The position numbers were made by a program, and so were the translations under genes. A stretch of DNA of 8,981 bases from Acidobacteriota bacterium (GTDB lineage Bacteria; Acidobacteriota; Terriglobia; Terriglobales; Acidobacteriaceae), in contig JAGWML010000123.1 in assembly GCA_028873155.1 (NCBI GenBank), forward strand, positions 1 through 8,981, in the 5' to 3' direction. The notes under the pieces are model-generated. The model saw nothing but the letters and a program-made list of their open reading frames with translations. It made no database searches and was not told the origin of the DNA. Positions 1 to 6,251 of the stretch are shown piece after piece. Position 1 is the stretch's first letter. Each line of letters opens with the position of its first letter.

Positions 1-27
1 TGCGTCACTCCTCACTCCTTGAACTCG

Positions 28-49
28 AAAAAATTGGCTCCCGGCGCCA
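28..49 (-). terminator. Possible weak terminator of the zinc-ribbon gene
   Basis: Read on the minus strand, 25 nt after the stop codon, TGGC (49-46) can pair with GCCA (38-35) around a 7-nt loop. This is followed by AA or A and then six T residues (33-28). The U-tract is convincing but the stem is only 4 bp, so it may be a weak terminator or chance. Nothing else is recognisable in bases 1-73. Confidence 0.25.
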
Positions 50-73
50 CCGCCCAGATAGTGTGAACAGGCC

Positions 74-859
74 CTAGGCCCCGGCTTGTCTCGGCTTTCT
101 CACTGCATGGCCGTCGCTGGTGGCTGCTTCCGTCTGTGGAGCCTTGGGTGCCGCGGCAATGGTCGCATCCCAGTAGAGCATCCGGCCGCAACTGTCGCAG
201 GTCAGCAATTCGCCTTCACGCAACTGGTTCCACACCTGCGGGCGAACCCCCATGCGGCAGCCCATGCACTGTTGATTATCCACGCGCGCGATTGCCGTTC
301 CGCGGCTCGCCGCCAGCCGGTCAAACTTCGTCAGCCACTCCGGCTCAATCTCCTGACGCAGGCGGGCCCGCTGCCCGTCCAGCTCCGCCTGCTGCGCGCT
401 CAGTTCTGTCTTCCGCGCCGCAACACGCTCCCGGGTACGCTCCAGCGCCAGCGCGCAATCCTCTACCTGGCTGCGCGCAAACGCCAGTGCCGCCTCATGC
501 GCCTCGGTACGTTCCAGGCTGGTGAACTCCTCATTCTCCAGCCGTTGAATTTCCCCGTCGGCGAAACGGACTTCGTGCTCAATCGCATCCGCCTGCGCGG
601 TGGTCGTAACGGTATCGAGCTGCGCCCGGTAGCGCGCTGCCTTTTGCTTGTGTCCCTGCACCTCGCGGTCAAGGCGTGTGCGCAGGGTTTCTTCGCGAGT
701 CAGCCCGTCGGAAGCTGCGGTCACGCGCCCCTGGCTCTCCCGCAGCGCCGTCTCGGCATCCGCAATCTCCACTGGAAGCAAGCGAATCTCTTTGACCAGC
801 CTACCGCGTTCCAGTTCGACATCCTGGAGCTTTACGAGTTGCTCAATGTGCGCAAGCAT
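74..859 (-). CDS. Coiled-coil protein with C-terminal C4 zinc ribbon (COG1579/DUF164 family)
   Basis: The product is 261 residues from the ATG at 859. Residues 1 to about 180 are rich in Glu, Arg, Gln, Leu and Ala and look like a long helical coiled coil. The C-terminal part carries CMGC (Cys198 and Cys201), a 19-residue spacer, then CDSC (Cys221 and Cys224), a four-Cys zinc ribbon, followed by a short low-complexity tail. This layout and length match the COG1579/DUF164 zinc-ribbon family. Its members are predicted to bind nucleic acid or act as scaffolds; no reaction is established. The protein is probably cytoplasmic, since there is no signal peptide or membrane segment. Start choice is uncertain: an in-frame TTG at 871 adds four residues and the frame is closed by a stop at 892-890. 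Neither start has a strong Shine-Dalgarno. I prefer the ATG because the family usually begins just before the LxxLxxLQ-type first heptads, here MLAHIEQLVKLQ. The gene is divergent from the SPFH gene. Confidence 0.88.
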   Translation of the reverse strand: MLAHIEQLVKLQDVELERGRLVKEIRLLPVEIADAETALRESQGRVTAASDGLTREETLRTRLDREVQGHKQKAARYRAQLDTVTTTAQADAIEHEVRFADGEIQRLENEEFTSLERTEAHEAALAFARSQVEDCALALERTRERVAARKTELSAQQAELDGQRARLRQEIEPEWLTKFDRLAASRGTAIARVDNQQCMGCRMGVRPQVWNQLREGELLTCDSCGRMLYWDATIAAAPKAPQTEAATSDGHAVRKPRQAGA

Positions 860-995
860 CTGTGCATGCAAGTCTATGACATGGGGCGGCTATCTCGAAA
901 GTGGACCCAAAACTGCCGACGGTGAAAGCCGGAGTGGAACGCAGCGGAGCGTTCGCAATCTGCACCAGCAGAGGGCCCGTTCTTCACTGCAGCCG

Positions 996-1047
996 GGATA
1001 ACTCAAGTGCGATGGAAAGTTCACTGGATAACTCAAGGGAAACTCAA
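996..1047 (+). promoter_or_regulatory. Triple direct repeat GGA(T)AACTCAA, candidate operator
   Basis: GGATAACTCAAG occurs exactly at 996-1007 and again at 1026-1037, 30 bp apart (about three helical turns). A third copy lacking one T, GGAAACTCAA, lies at 1038-1047. The second copy covers the place where the -35 element of the SPFH promoter should be, and no good -35 consensus exists there. Tandem direct repeats of 10-12 bp overlapping a poor -35 are typical of sites for OmpR/PhoB-type activators, but the regulator here is unknown and function is inferred. The rest of the 237-nt divergent intergenic region (860-1096) contains only a 6-bp inverted repeat, GAACGC/GCGTTC (937-954), with no T-tract. 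Confidence 0.4.
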
Positions 1048-1059
1048 ATCCGCTACAAT
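1031..1059 (+). promoter_or_regulatory. Candidate promoter of the SPFH gene
   Basis: TACAAT at 1054-1059 differs from the sigma-70 -10 consensus at one base and lies 37 bp before the start codon. The hexamer 17 bp upstream (1031-1036, ACTCAA) does not resemble TTGACA but falls inside the second and third direct-repeat copies. This fits an activator-dependent promoter. A good ribosome-binding site, AGGAG at 1086-1090, sits 6 nt before the ATG at 1097. Confidence 0.4.
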
Positions 1060-1096
1060 GCGCTGGTAAATCCATTTCAGATTCCAGGAGACGTTT

Positions 1097-2005
1097 ATGG
1101 ATATCGTGATCCTGATTCCGCTGGCGATCATCGGCCTGTTCGCCCTTACGCTGATCCTGGGCAGCTTTTTCACAGTCAGCACGGCCCAGGTGGCCATCAT
1201 CACCCGCTTCGGCAAGTTTCTGCGCGTCGCGGAAGCCGGCCTGAACTGGAAGATGCCGTACTTCGACACGGTCTCGGGTATCGTGAGTCTGCGCGTCAAT
1301 CAGATCGCGCTCACCATGGAGACCAAGACCAAAGACAACGTCTTCGTCACCATCCCCATCTCCGTGCAGAATCGAGTGCGCCCGGAGCGCGTCTATGACG
1401 CGTTTTACAAGCTCAGTGATCCCGTCGCGCAGATCAAGTCTTACGTCGAGCAGGTCATCCTCGGGCACGTCCCCAGCATGACGCTCGATGAAGTTTTTGC
1501 CTCGCAGTCCAGCATCGCCGCCGCCGTCAAGCAGGAGCTCGATGCCGACATGGCCGCCTTCGGCTACGAGATCGTCAACGTGCTCGTGACCGACATCGTG
1601 CCCGACGCCAAGGTCAAATCCGCCATGAATGACATCAACGCCGCCCAGCGCGAGCAGGTGGCAGCCACCGCACGCGGTGAGGCGGACAAGATTCTCGTCG
1701 TCAAAAAAGCTGAAGCCGAAGCTGAGAGCAAGGCTCTGCAGGGCCAGGGCATCGCCAACCAGCGCAAGGCCATTGTGGAGGGCCTGCAGGCCTCCATCGA
1801 GCAGTTCCAGAAGGCGGTGGAAGATGCGACAGCCCGCGAGGTGATGCAGCTCGTGCTGGTCACGCAATACTTCGATACCCTCAAGGCGATTGGCGAAAGC
1901 GACAAAACCAACACGCTCTTTCTTGCCCACTCGCCCGGTTCGGTGAAAGAGGTCTCCGATCAGATTCTCGAGTCGATGCTGATCGCCCAAAAGGCCAACA
2001 GCTGA
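1097..2005 (+). CDS. SPFH/band-7 membrane protein, HIR/stomatin-like
   Basis: The product is 302 residues. An N-terminal hydrophobic segment (about residues 2-24) should anchor it in the inner membrane. It is followed by a band-7/SPFH domain (about 25-200) and an Ala/Glu/Lys-rich helical stretch (about 180-240, with the EAEAE run at 205-210) that mediates oligomerisation in this superfamily. Several blocks resemble plant hypersensitive-induced-reaction proteins as I remember them: ETKTKDNVFV (75-84), DAFYKLSD (101-108), AFGYEIV (154-160) and VLVTQYFDTLKAIG (253-266). The likeness continues to the C-terminus, so it is not just the generic SPFH core. Plant HIRs are acylated peripheral proteins, whereas this one has a membrane helix instead. 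Family members form ring or lipid-domain scaffolds; substrate or partner is unknown here and no NfeD-like protease partner is adjacent. The ATG has AGGAG 6 nt upstream. No clear terminator follows before the next gene, 112 nt away. Confidence 0.93.
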   Translation: MDIVILIPLAIIGLFALTLILGSFFTVSTAQVAIITRFGKFLRVAEAGLNWKMPYFDTVSGIVSLRVNQIALTMETKTKDNVFVTIPISVQNRVRPERVYDAFYKLSDPVAQIKSYVEQVILGHVPSMTLDEVFASQSSIAAAVKQELDADMAAFGYEIVNVLVTDIVPDAKVKSAMNDINAAQREQVAATARGEADKILVVKKAEAEAESKALQGQGIANQRKAIVEGLQASIEQFQKAVEDATAREVMQLVLVTQYFDTLKAIGESDKTNTLFLAHSPGSVKEVSDQILESMLIAQKANS

Positions 2006-2046
2006 ACCGCAGAATCGCTCACCAATCCCATCGCTTTGCGCGCTCC

Positions 2047-2113
2047 AATGTGATAGTTTGACTTGCGTCACACCGTTGCCAAATTTACGAGCAGCGGAAG
2101 CAGTACGAGGAGA
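2047..2113 (+). promoter_or_regulatory. Control region of first alpha-glucosidase, conserved with the second
   Basis: The 16-mer AATGTGATAGTTTGAC (2047-2062) matches 12 of 16 positions of the 16-mer at 3920-3935 before the second paralogue, at nearly the same distance from the start codon (55 and 54 nt). TTGACT at 2058-2063 could be a -35 element. The hexamer 17 bp downstream, AAATTT at 2081-2086, is a weak -10. GAGGAGA at 2107-2113 is the ribosome-binding site and picks the ATG at 2118 over the in-frame TTG at 2058, which lies inside this putative promoter. Confidence 0.4.
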
Positions 2114-2117
2114 CGCA

Positions 2118-3893
2118 ATGCACTGGACCAGGACCATCCCATTCAGCGCCCTATCCCTGTCTCTTGGGGCCGGGGCGCTTTTCGCTGCGAGCCTCACCGC
2201 TCACGCGCAAGCCGCATCAACCCCCTCAGCCAGACAGGCTTCCACCGAGACCAGCGGAAATGAATGGTGGCGCCACGCCGTCATCTACGAGATCTACCCG
2301 CGCAGCTTTCAGGACTCGAACGGCGACGGCATCGGCGACCTGAAGGGCGTCACCGAGCGCCTCGACTATCTCAAGAACCTCGGCATCGACGCCATCTGGC
2401 TCACCCCTATCTACCCCTCGCCCGGCGTTGATTACGGCTACGATATCTCGAACTACACGGCCATCGACCCCACCTACGGCACCATGGACGACTTCAACAA
2501 CCTGGTGGCCGAGGCAAAGAAGCGCGGCATTCGCATCTTGATGGACTATGTGATTAATCACACCTCCGACCAGAACCCCTGGTTCATCGAATCGCGTTCT
2601 TCCCGCACCAACCCGAAGCGCGACTGGTATATCTGGCGCGATGGAAAGGGTGAGACCGCCACCAGCAAAGGCCAGCCGCCCAACAACTGGCAGTCGTGGT
2701 TTGGCGGCTCTGCCTGGCAATGGGATGAAAAGACACGCCAGTACTACTACCACTACTTCTATGTACAGCAGCCTGACCTGAACTGGCGCAATCCCGAGGT
2801 GCACAAGGCGATGGACGGCGTGCTCGACCTCTGGATGCAGCGCGGCGTTGCAGGCTTTCGCATTGACGCGGTATCGCGCCTCTTTGAGGACCCGAATCTT
2901 CACGACGATCCGTATCTGCCCGGCCGCAATGCTTACGGCGACCGCAATATCCAGCACAAATACACCGACGACCTGCCCGAAGTACACGATGTGCTGAAGG
3001 AAGTACGCGCCGTTGTCGATCGCTATCCCGGCGACCCCGTGCTCGTCACGGAAGCGGACGAGCCAAACGTCCAGGCGCTGACCAAAATGTACGGCAACGG
3101 AGACGAAGTGCAGCTCCCCATGGACTTCCAGATTGCGGACGTCAACGAGCTCTCCGCACCGCGCTTCCGCGAGCTCTTCAACCAGATTGAGAGCAACACC
3201 GCGCACGGCCAGCCGGAGTTTTTCTTCTCGAACCACGACCAGCGACGCCAGTGGGACCGCTATGGCGACGGAAAGCATAACGATGAGATCGCGAAGCTGA
3301 TGGCCGTGCTCGAGCTGGCCACCCGCGGAACCCCGCAGATGTACTACGGCGAAGAACTCGGCATGCGCACCACGGACCCGGCGCGCATTGAGGATGTGCA
3401 CGATCCAATCGGCAGGCGCGGCTGGCCGAAAGACAAGGGCCGCGACGGCGAGCGCACGCCGATGCAGTGGAACGGTCAGCCCGATGCCGGCTTCACCCAG
3501 GCCGGTGTCAAGCCGTGGCTGCCCATTCCGCCCAGCGCTGCCACTTACAACGTCGCGACCGAAAGCAAAGATCCGGACTCGATTTACAACGCCTACAAGC
3601 GCCTGCTCTCGCTGCGCAAGACGAACCCGGCCTTGCGCGACGGCGTGCAAACGACGATCGACAATAACGACCCGGATATCTTCGCGTTCCTGCGCCGCGA
3701 TGGCGACGCCACCGTCCTTGTTGCGCTGAACATGAGCGCAAAGCAGCGAACGGTTGCGTTTGACCTGAGCAAGTATGGCGTCAGCGGAACGCGGCTGACT
3801 CCGCTCTACGCGTCTCCCTCGCAAGCCGGAATGCAGCCCGCCGGCCACGTCGATCTCGCGCCCTTTGCCGCGCTTGTCGCGCAGGTCGAGTAG
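2118..3893 (+). CDS. Secreted GH13 alpha-glucosidase, first of tandem pair
   Basis: The product is 591 residues. Residues 1 to about 30 form a Sec signal peptide (basic MHWTR start, hydrophobic core, AHA-Q cleavage region), so the enzyme is periplasmic or exported. The GH13 barrel follows, with a calcium loop DSNGDGIGDL (66-75), region I DYVINH (143-148) and region V QPDLNW (218-223). Region II GFRIDA carries nucleophile Asp250, region III VTEAD carries acid/base Glu312, and region IV SNHD carries Asp374. RDGERTPMQW (442-451) is typical of GH13 alpha-glucosidases, and a beta-sandwich-like C-terminal part closes the protein. QPDLNW and Ala after the nucleophile point to an exo-acting alpha-glucosidase favouring alpha-1,4 bonds; Val there is typical of oligo-1,6-glucosidases. 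Trehalose-synthase-like or transglucosidase activity remains possible. EADEPN after the acid/base differs from ETYLPN in its neighbour, so specificity may differ. An open frame runs upstream to 2058 (TTG), but the ATG at 2118 has GAGGAGA 4 nt before it and begins the signal peptide. Confidence 0.93.
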   Translation: MHWTRTIPFSALSLSLGAGALFAASLTAHAQAASTPSARQASTETSGNEWWRHAVIYEIYPRSFQDSNGDGIGDLKGVTERLDYLKNLGIDAIWLTPIYPSPGVDYGYDISNYTAIDPTYGTMDDFNNLVAEAKKRGIRILMDYVINHTSDQNPWFIESRSSRTNPKRDWYIWRDGKGETATSKGQPPNNWQSWFGGSAWQWDEKTRQYYYHYFYVQQPDLNWRNPEVHKAMDGVLDLWMQRGVAGFRIDAVSRLFEDPNLHDDPYLPGRNAYGDRNIQHKYTDDLPEVHDVLKEVRAVVDRYPGDPVLVTEADEPNVQALTKMYGNGDEVQLPMDFQIADVNELSAPRFRELFNQIESNTAHGQPEFFFSNHDQRRQWDRYGDGKHNDEIAKLMAVLELATRGTPQMYYGEELGMRTTDPARIEDVHDPIGRRGWPKDKGRDGERTPMQWNGQPDAGFTQAGVKPWLPIPPSAATYNVATESKDPDSIYNAYKRLLSLRKTNPALRDGVQTTIDNNDPDIFAFLRRDGDATVLVALNMSAKQRTVAFDLSKYGVSGTRLTPLYASPSQAGMQPAGHVDLAPFAALVAQVE

Positions 3894-3919
3894 CTCCCCG
3901 CAGCAACAACGCGGCATAC

Positions 3920-3984
3920 AATGGTGAAGTTTGACAGGTACACCCGCTGGCAACTCCATGACCTGCGGGGAAAGAACAAGGAGA
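3920..3984 (+). promoter_or_regulatory. Control region of second alpha-glucosidase
   Basis: The 16-mer AATGGTGAAGTTTGAC (3920-3935) is the counterpart of the block before the first paralogue. TTGACA at 3931-3936 is a perfect -35 hexamer, but the sequence 17 bp further (CTCCAT, 3954-3959) is a poor -10. TACAAT at 3917-3922 is an alternative -10 without a clear -35. AAGGAGA at 3978-3984 is the ribosome-binding site, 5 nt before the ATG at 3990. With only 96 nt between the genes and no terminator hairpin, read-through from the first gene is also likely. Confidence 0.45.
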
Positions 3985-3989
3985 CCGCA

Positions 3990-5765
3990 ATGCACTGGAC
4001 CAAACGCATCCTCAGCTCGTCCCTCCTTCTCGCGATGGCGGCCGCCATGCCGGCCGCTATCGCGCAGAACGCAGCCTCTGCATCCAATTCATCAGAGCAG
4101 AACTGGTGGAAGAATGCCGTCATCTACGAAATCTACCCGCGCAGTTTTCAGGACTCGAACGGCGACGGCATCGGTGATCTCAACGGCATCACCGAGCACC
4201 TCGACTACCTGAAAGATCTCGGCATCGACGCAATCTGGCTGTCGCCCATCTACCCCTCGCCGCAGGTTGACTTCGGCTACGACATCTCCGACTACGAGAA
4301 CATTGACCCGCCCTACGGCACCCTTGCTGACTTTGACCGCCTGATTGCCGAGGCGGACAAGCGCCACATCCGCATCATCATGGACATGGTGATGAACCAC
4401 TCTTCCGACAAGCACAAGTGGTTTGAGGAGTCCCGCTCTTCAAAGGACAACCCCTACCGCGACTGGTATGTGTGGCACGACGGTAAAGGCGAGACCGCAA
4501 CCAGCCCCGGTGAACCGCCTAACAACTGGCAGTCCGACTTTGGCCACTCCGCGTGGGAGTGGGACCCGAAGACACGCCAGTACTACTACCACAAGTTCTA
4601 CATCCAGCAGCCGGACCTCAACTGGAATAACCCCAAGGTCCATGAGGCCTTCCGCAACATCATCAGCTTCTGGCTGCAGCGCGGCGTGGGCGGCTTCCGC
4701 TTTGACGCCATCACCACGCTCTTTGAAGATCCCCAGATGCGCGACGAAGATGTGTTGAAGGACAAGAATGGCAACACATTTCTCAACTCCTACGGCGACA
4801 TCGCGCTGAACGATACGCGCACCAACAACCTGCCTGAGGTCCACCCGGTCATGCAGGAGATGCGCGCCACCGCGGACAAGTTCGACTCGAACAAATTCCC
4901 CGGCACGCGCGTCTTCATCGGCGAAACCTATCTGCCCAACATCGGCGAACTGCTCAAGCAGTACGGCCCGCCGGAGCACCCCGAGTTCCAGTTGCCCATG
5001 GATACACAGATCGGCTTCATCAACAAGCTCGACGTGGCCGCCTTCCGCTCGCGCATCGATGACGCGGAGACAAAACTGGACGGGAATATCCCGCTGATTG
5101 TCTTTGACAACCATGACAACCCGCGGCTCGATGCCCGCTATGGCGACGGCGTCCACAACGCCGACATCCAGCGCGTCATCTCCACCATGCTCTTCGCCAG
5201 CCGGGGCGCTTCGCTCTTTTATTACGGCGACGAAATCGGCATGAAGACCACTCCGCCGACACGCAAGGAAGATGTGAAGGACCCGGTAGGACTGACCGGC
5301 TGGCCCAAGGACAAGGGCCGCGACGGCGAGCGCACCCCGATGCAGTGGGATGCGGCAGCCAACGCCGGCTTTACAGGTGCTTCAGCCAAGCCCTGGCTGC
5401 CCGTGCCACCCACCTACACCACGGTCAACGTCAAAGCTGAAGAGGCGCAGCCCGATTCGCTCCTGAACTGGTACAAGGCGCTAATTCAGCTCAAGAAAAC
5501 CGACCCGGCCTTCGCGCATGGCGACAACGTCATGCTGGATACGGCCAACACCAAGGTGCTGAGCTGGATGCGTCAGACTGCGGGGTCGCCGTCCGTTGTG
5601 GTCTCCGCCAACTTCACCGCCGACCCGCAGACGGTCAGCCTCACCGTCCCCGGTTCCAGCGGCGCGGTCAAGACGCTGCTCAAAACGCCCGGCGCAGCCG
5701 ATCCGGCTTCGCTCGGCGCCATTCAACTCGGGCCCTACGGCGTCTACATCGGGCAGGTTCAGTAG
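3990..5765 (+). CDS. Secreted GH13 alpha-glucosidase, second of tandem pair
   Basis: The product is 591 residues. A Sec signal peptide covers about residues 1-25 (MHWTKR start, hydrophobic core, AIA-Q cleavage region). GH13 landmarks are the calcium loop DSNGDGIGDL (55-64), region I DMVMNH (132-137) and region V QPDLNW (207-212). Region II GFRFDA holds nucleophile Asp239, region III IGETY holds acid/base Glu312, region IV FDNHD holds Asp376, and RDGERTPMQW spans 444-453. The catalytic triad is complete. Ala240 after the nucleophile suggests alpha-1,4-linked maltose or maltodextrin substrates. Compared with its neighbour it has about 11 extra residues between the nucleophile and the acid/base (about 254-283), a region that shapes the active-site mouth in this family. 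The ATG at 3921 would add 23 residues before the signal peptide and lacks a ribosome-binding site; the ATG at 3990 has AAGGAGA 5 nt upstream. The gene is followed by a bidirectional terminator. Confidence 0.94.
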   Translation: MHWTKRILSSSLLLAMAAAMPAAIAQNAASASNSSEQNWWKNAVIYEIYPRSFQDSNGDGIGDLNGITEHLDYLKDLGIDAIWLSPIYPSPQVDFGYDISDYENIDPPYGTLADFDRLIAEADKRHIRIIMDMVMNHSSDKHKWFEESRSSKDNPYRDWYVWHDGKGETATSPGEPPNNWQSDFGHSAWEWDPKTRQYYYHKFYIQQPDLNWNNPKVHEAFRNIISFWLQRGVGGFRFDAITTLFEDPQMRDEDVLKDKNGNTFLNSYGDIALNDTRTNNLPEVHPVMQEMRATADKFDSNKFPGTRVFIGETYLPNIGELLKQYGPPEHPEFQLPMDTQIGFINKLDVAAFRSRIDDAETKLDGNIPLIVFDNHDNPRLDARYGDGVHNADIQRVISTMLFASRGASLFYYGDEIGMKTTPPTRKEDVKDPVGLTGWPKDKGRDGERTPMQWDAAANAGFTGASAKPWLPVPPTYTTVNVKAEEAQPDSLLNWYKALIQLKKTDPAFAHGDNVMLDTANTKVLSWMRQTAGSPSVVVSANFTADPQTVSLTVPGSSGAVKTLLKTPGAADPASLGAIQLGPYGVYIGQVQ

Positions 5766-5794
5766 GGGCCAGACCGTACGCTCCAACGAAAACA

Positions 5795-5834
5795 AGGGCG
5801 GACCAAGCAATGTGCCGGGTCCGCCCTCTTTGTC
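5795..5834. terminator. Bidirectional intrinsic terminator between convergent genes
   Basis: A perfect 10-bp stem AGGGCGGACC (5795-5804) / GGTCCGCCCT (5818-5827) encloses a 13-nt loop. On the plus strand it is followed by CTTTGTCT. On the minus strand it is followed by TGTTTTCG. It lies 29 nt after the alpha-glucosidase stop and 33 nt after the stop of the convergent small membrane protein gene, so it can end both transcripts. The U-tracts are interrupted, so efficiency is uncertain. Confidence 0.75.
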
Positions 5835-5867
5835 TATCCCTTCTTCCGACGCGGCAGGCTCTTGGCC

Positions 5868-6122
5868 TCAGATCCCCTCTCCAAACTCCTCACTTGGGGA
5901 CTCCGGCTCCTCCGGGACTGCATTCGTGTCGGCCTCGCGGAGCCGCGTAAGCGTCTTTCGATAGAACCAGGCGGCGGCCAGGCCCCCCAGCGCAGCGGAT
6001 GCCGCGGCAACAGCGGCCATCCTGAGCCACTCAGGATTGCGCGCTCCAGACTCCTCAGCTGGCACAGAACTCGCAGATTCCGGGATATTTACGTTCTCTT
6101 CCTGATCCATTTCCTTGCTCAA
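5868..6122 (-). CDS. Small single-pass membrane protein of unknown function
   Basis: The product is 84 residues: an acidic Ser/Glu/Pro-rich N-terminal part (1-31), one transmembrane helix (about 32-53, Ala/Leu/Gly-rich and ending in WFYRK), and an acidic, Pro-rich C-terminal tail (about 62-84). I do not recognise a family. The Arg/Lys after the helix and the acidic N-terminal region suggest that the C-terminus is cytoplasmic, by the positive-inside rule. The start is a TTG at 6122: GGGGAG (6133-6128) lies 5 nt upstream, the normal distance. The in-frame ATG at 6110 has its only purine run (AAGGA) practically touching it. The gene is convergent with the glucosidase pair and divergent from a putative small RNA. 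Absence of nonsense codons and a plausible topology favour a real gene over chance. Confidence 0.68.
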   Translation of the reverse strand: MSKEMDQEENVNIPESASSVPAEESGARNPEWLRMAAVAAASAALGGLAAAWFYRKTLTRLREADTNAVPEEPESPSEEFGEGI

Positions 6123-6133
6123 TCTGTCTCCCC
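6123..6133 (-). promoter_or_regulatory. Ribosome-binding site selecting a TTG start
   Basis: GGGGAG (minus strand, 6133-6128) followed by ACAGA and then TTG at 6122. This spacing supports the TTG over the ATG four codons later. Confidence 0.55.
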
Positions 6134-6189
6134 GGCTTCGGTACTAGCCTCTCACAGATTGAACGGAATTCAGCCGGATCAGCCTTTCG

Positions 6190-6204
6190 TATCACATTGT
6201 GATA
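6190..6204. promoter_or_regulatory. Perfect 15-bp palindrome, candidate operator
   Basis: TATCACATTGTGATA has 7-bp arms around one central base (6197). It lies between the divergent small membrane protein gene (68 nt upstream of its TTG) and the putative plus-strand RNA promoter (centre about 55 bp before the predicted transcript start). A local AT-rich patch surrounds it in an otherwise GC-rich window. It resembles a dimeric regulator site; its half-sites face the opposite way to a CRP site. The regulator is unknown. Confidence 0.45.
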
Positions 6205-6216
6205 AAATCTTGATTT

Positions 6217-6245
6217 TTGTATTTGCTTCCGACCATTTCTATAGT
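6217..6245 (+). promoter_or_regulatory. Promoter of the putative small RNA
   Basis: TTGTAT (6217-6222), exactly 17 bp, then TATAGT (6240-6245). The -10 element is one base off consensus and the -35 keeps TTG. The predicted transcript start is about 6252. The region is AT-rich, unlike the flanking genes. No ORF lies downstream on this strand; the matching terminator is at 6321-6358. Confidence 0.5.
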
Positions 6246-6251
6246 AAGGTG

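Larger units (their letters stand above)
2118..5765 (+). repeat. Tandem duplication of a GH13 gene with its leader
   Basis: The two genes are both 591 codons, begin with the same 12 bases ATGCACTGGACC, and share long near-identical DNA stretches, for example around 2280-2400 against 4119-4239 and 3421-3470 against 5299-5348. Upstream blocks are also related (see the leader entries). By eye, the N-terminal halves are well over half identical at the protein level. The segment between the nucleophile and acid/base differs in length (62 against 73 residues). This is an old tandem duplication with divergence, not an assembly artefact. Confidence 0.85.

Noticed and set aside
3..20. Possible GTG start with AAGGAG (minus strand) of a gene leaving the left edge
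   Set aside because: AAGGAG at 20-15 and GTG at 8-6 are well spaced, but only two codons are visible, so it cannot be supported.
86..925. 279-codon plus-strand frame opposite the zinc-ribbon gene
   Set aside because: The minus-strand frame has the CxxC pair motif and coiled-coil pattern; this one has no motif and no ribosome-binding site.
890..2197. 435-codon open frame on the minus strand opposite the SPFH gene
   Set aside because: Same cause: antisense of a strongly coding frame. It is His/Asp/Gly/Leu-rich without motifs and would overlap both neighbours' control regions.
2226..3995. 589-codon open frame on the minus strand opposite the first alpha-glucosidase
   Set aside because: It is a shadow created by the GC-rich third positions of the real gene. 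It has no recognisable domain, consists of Val/Arg/Ala-rich low-specificity sequence, and faces a gene with full catalytic motifs.
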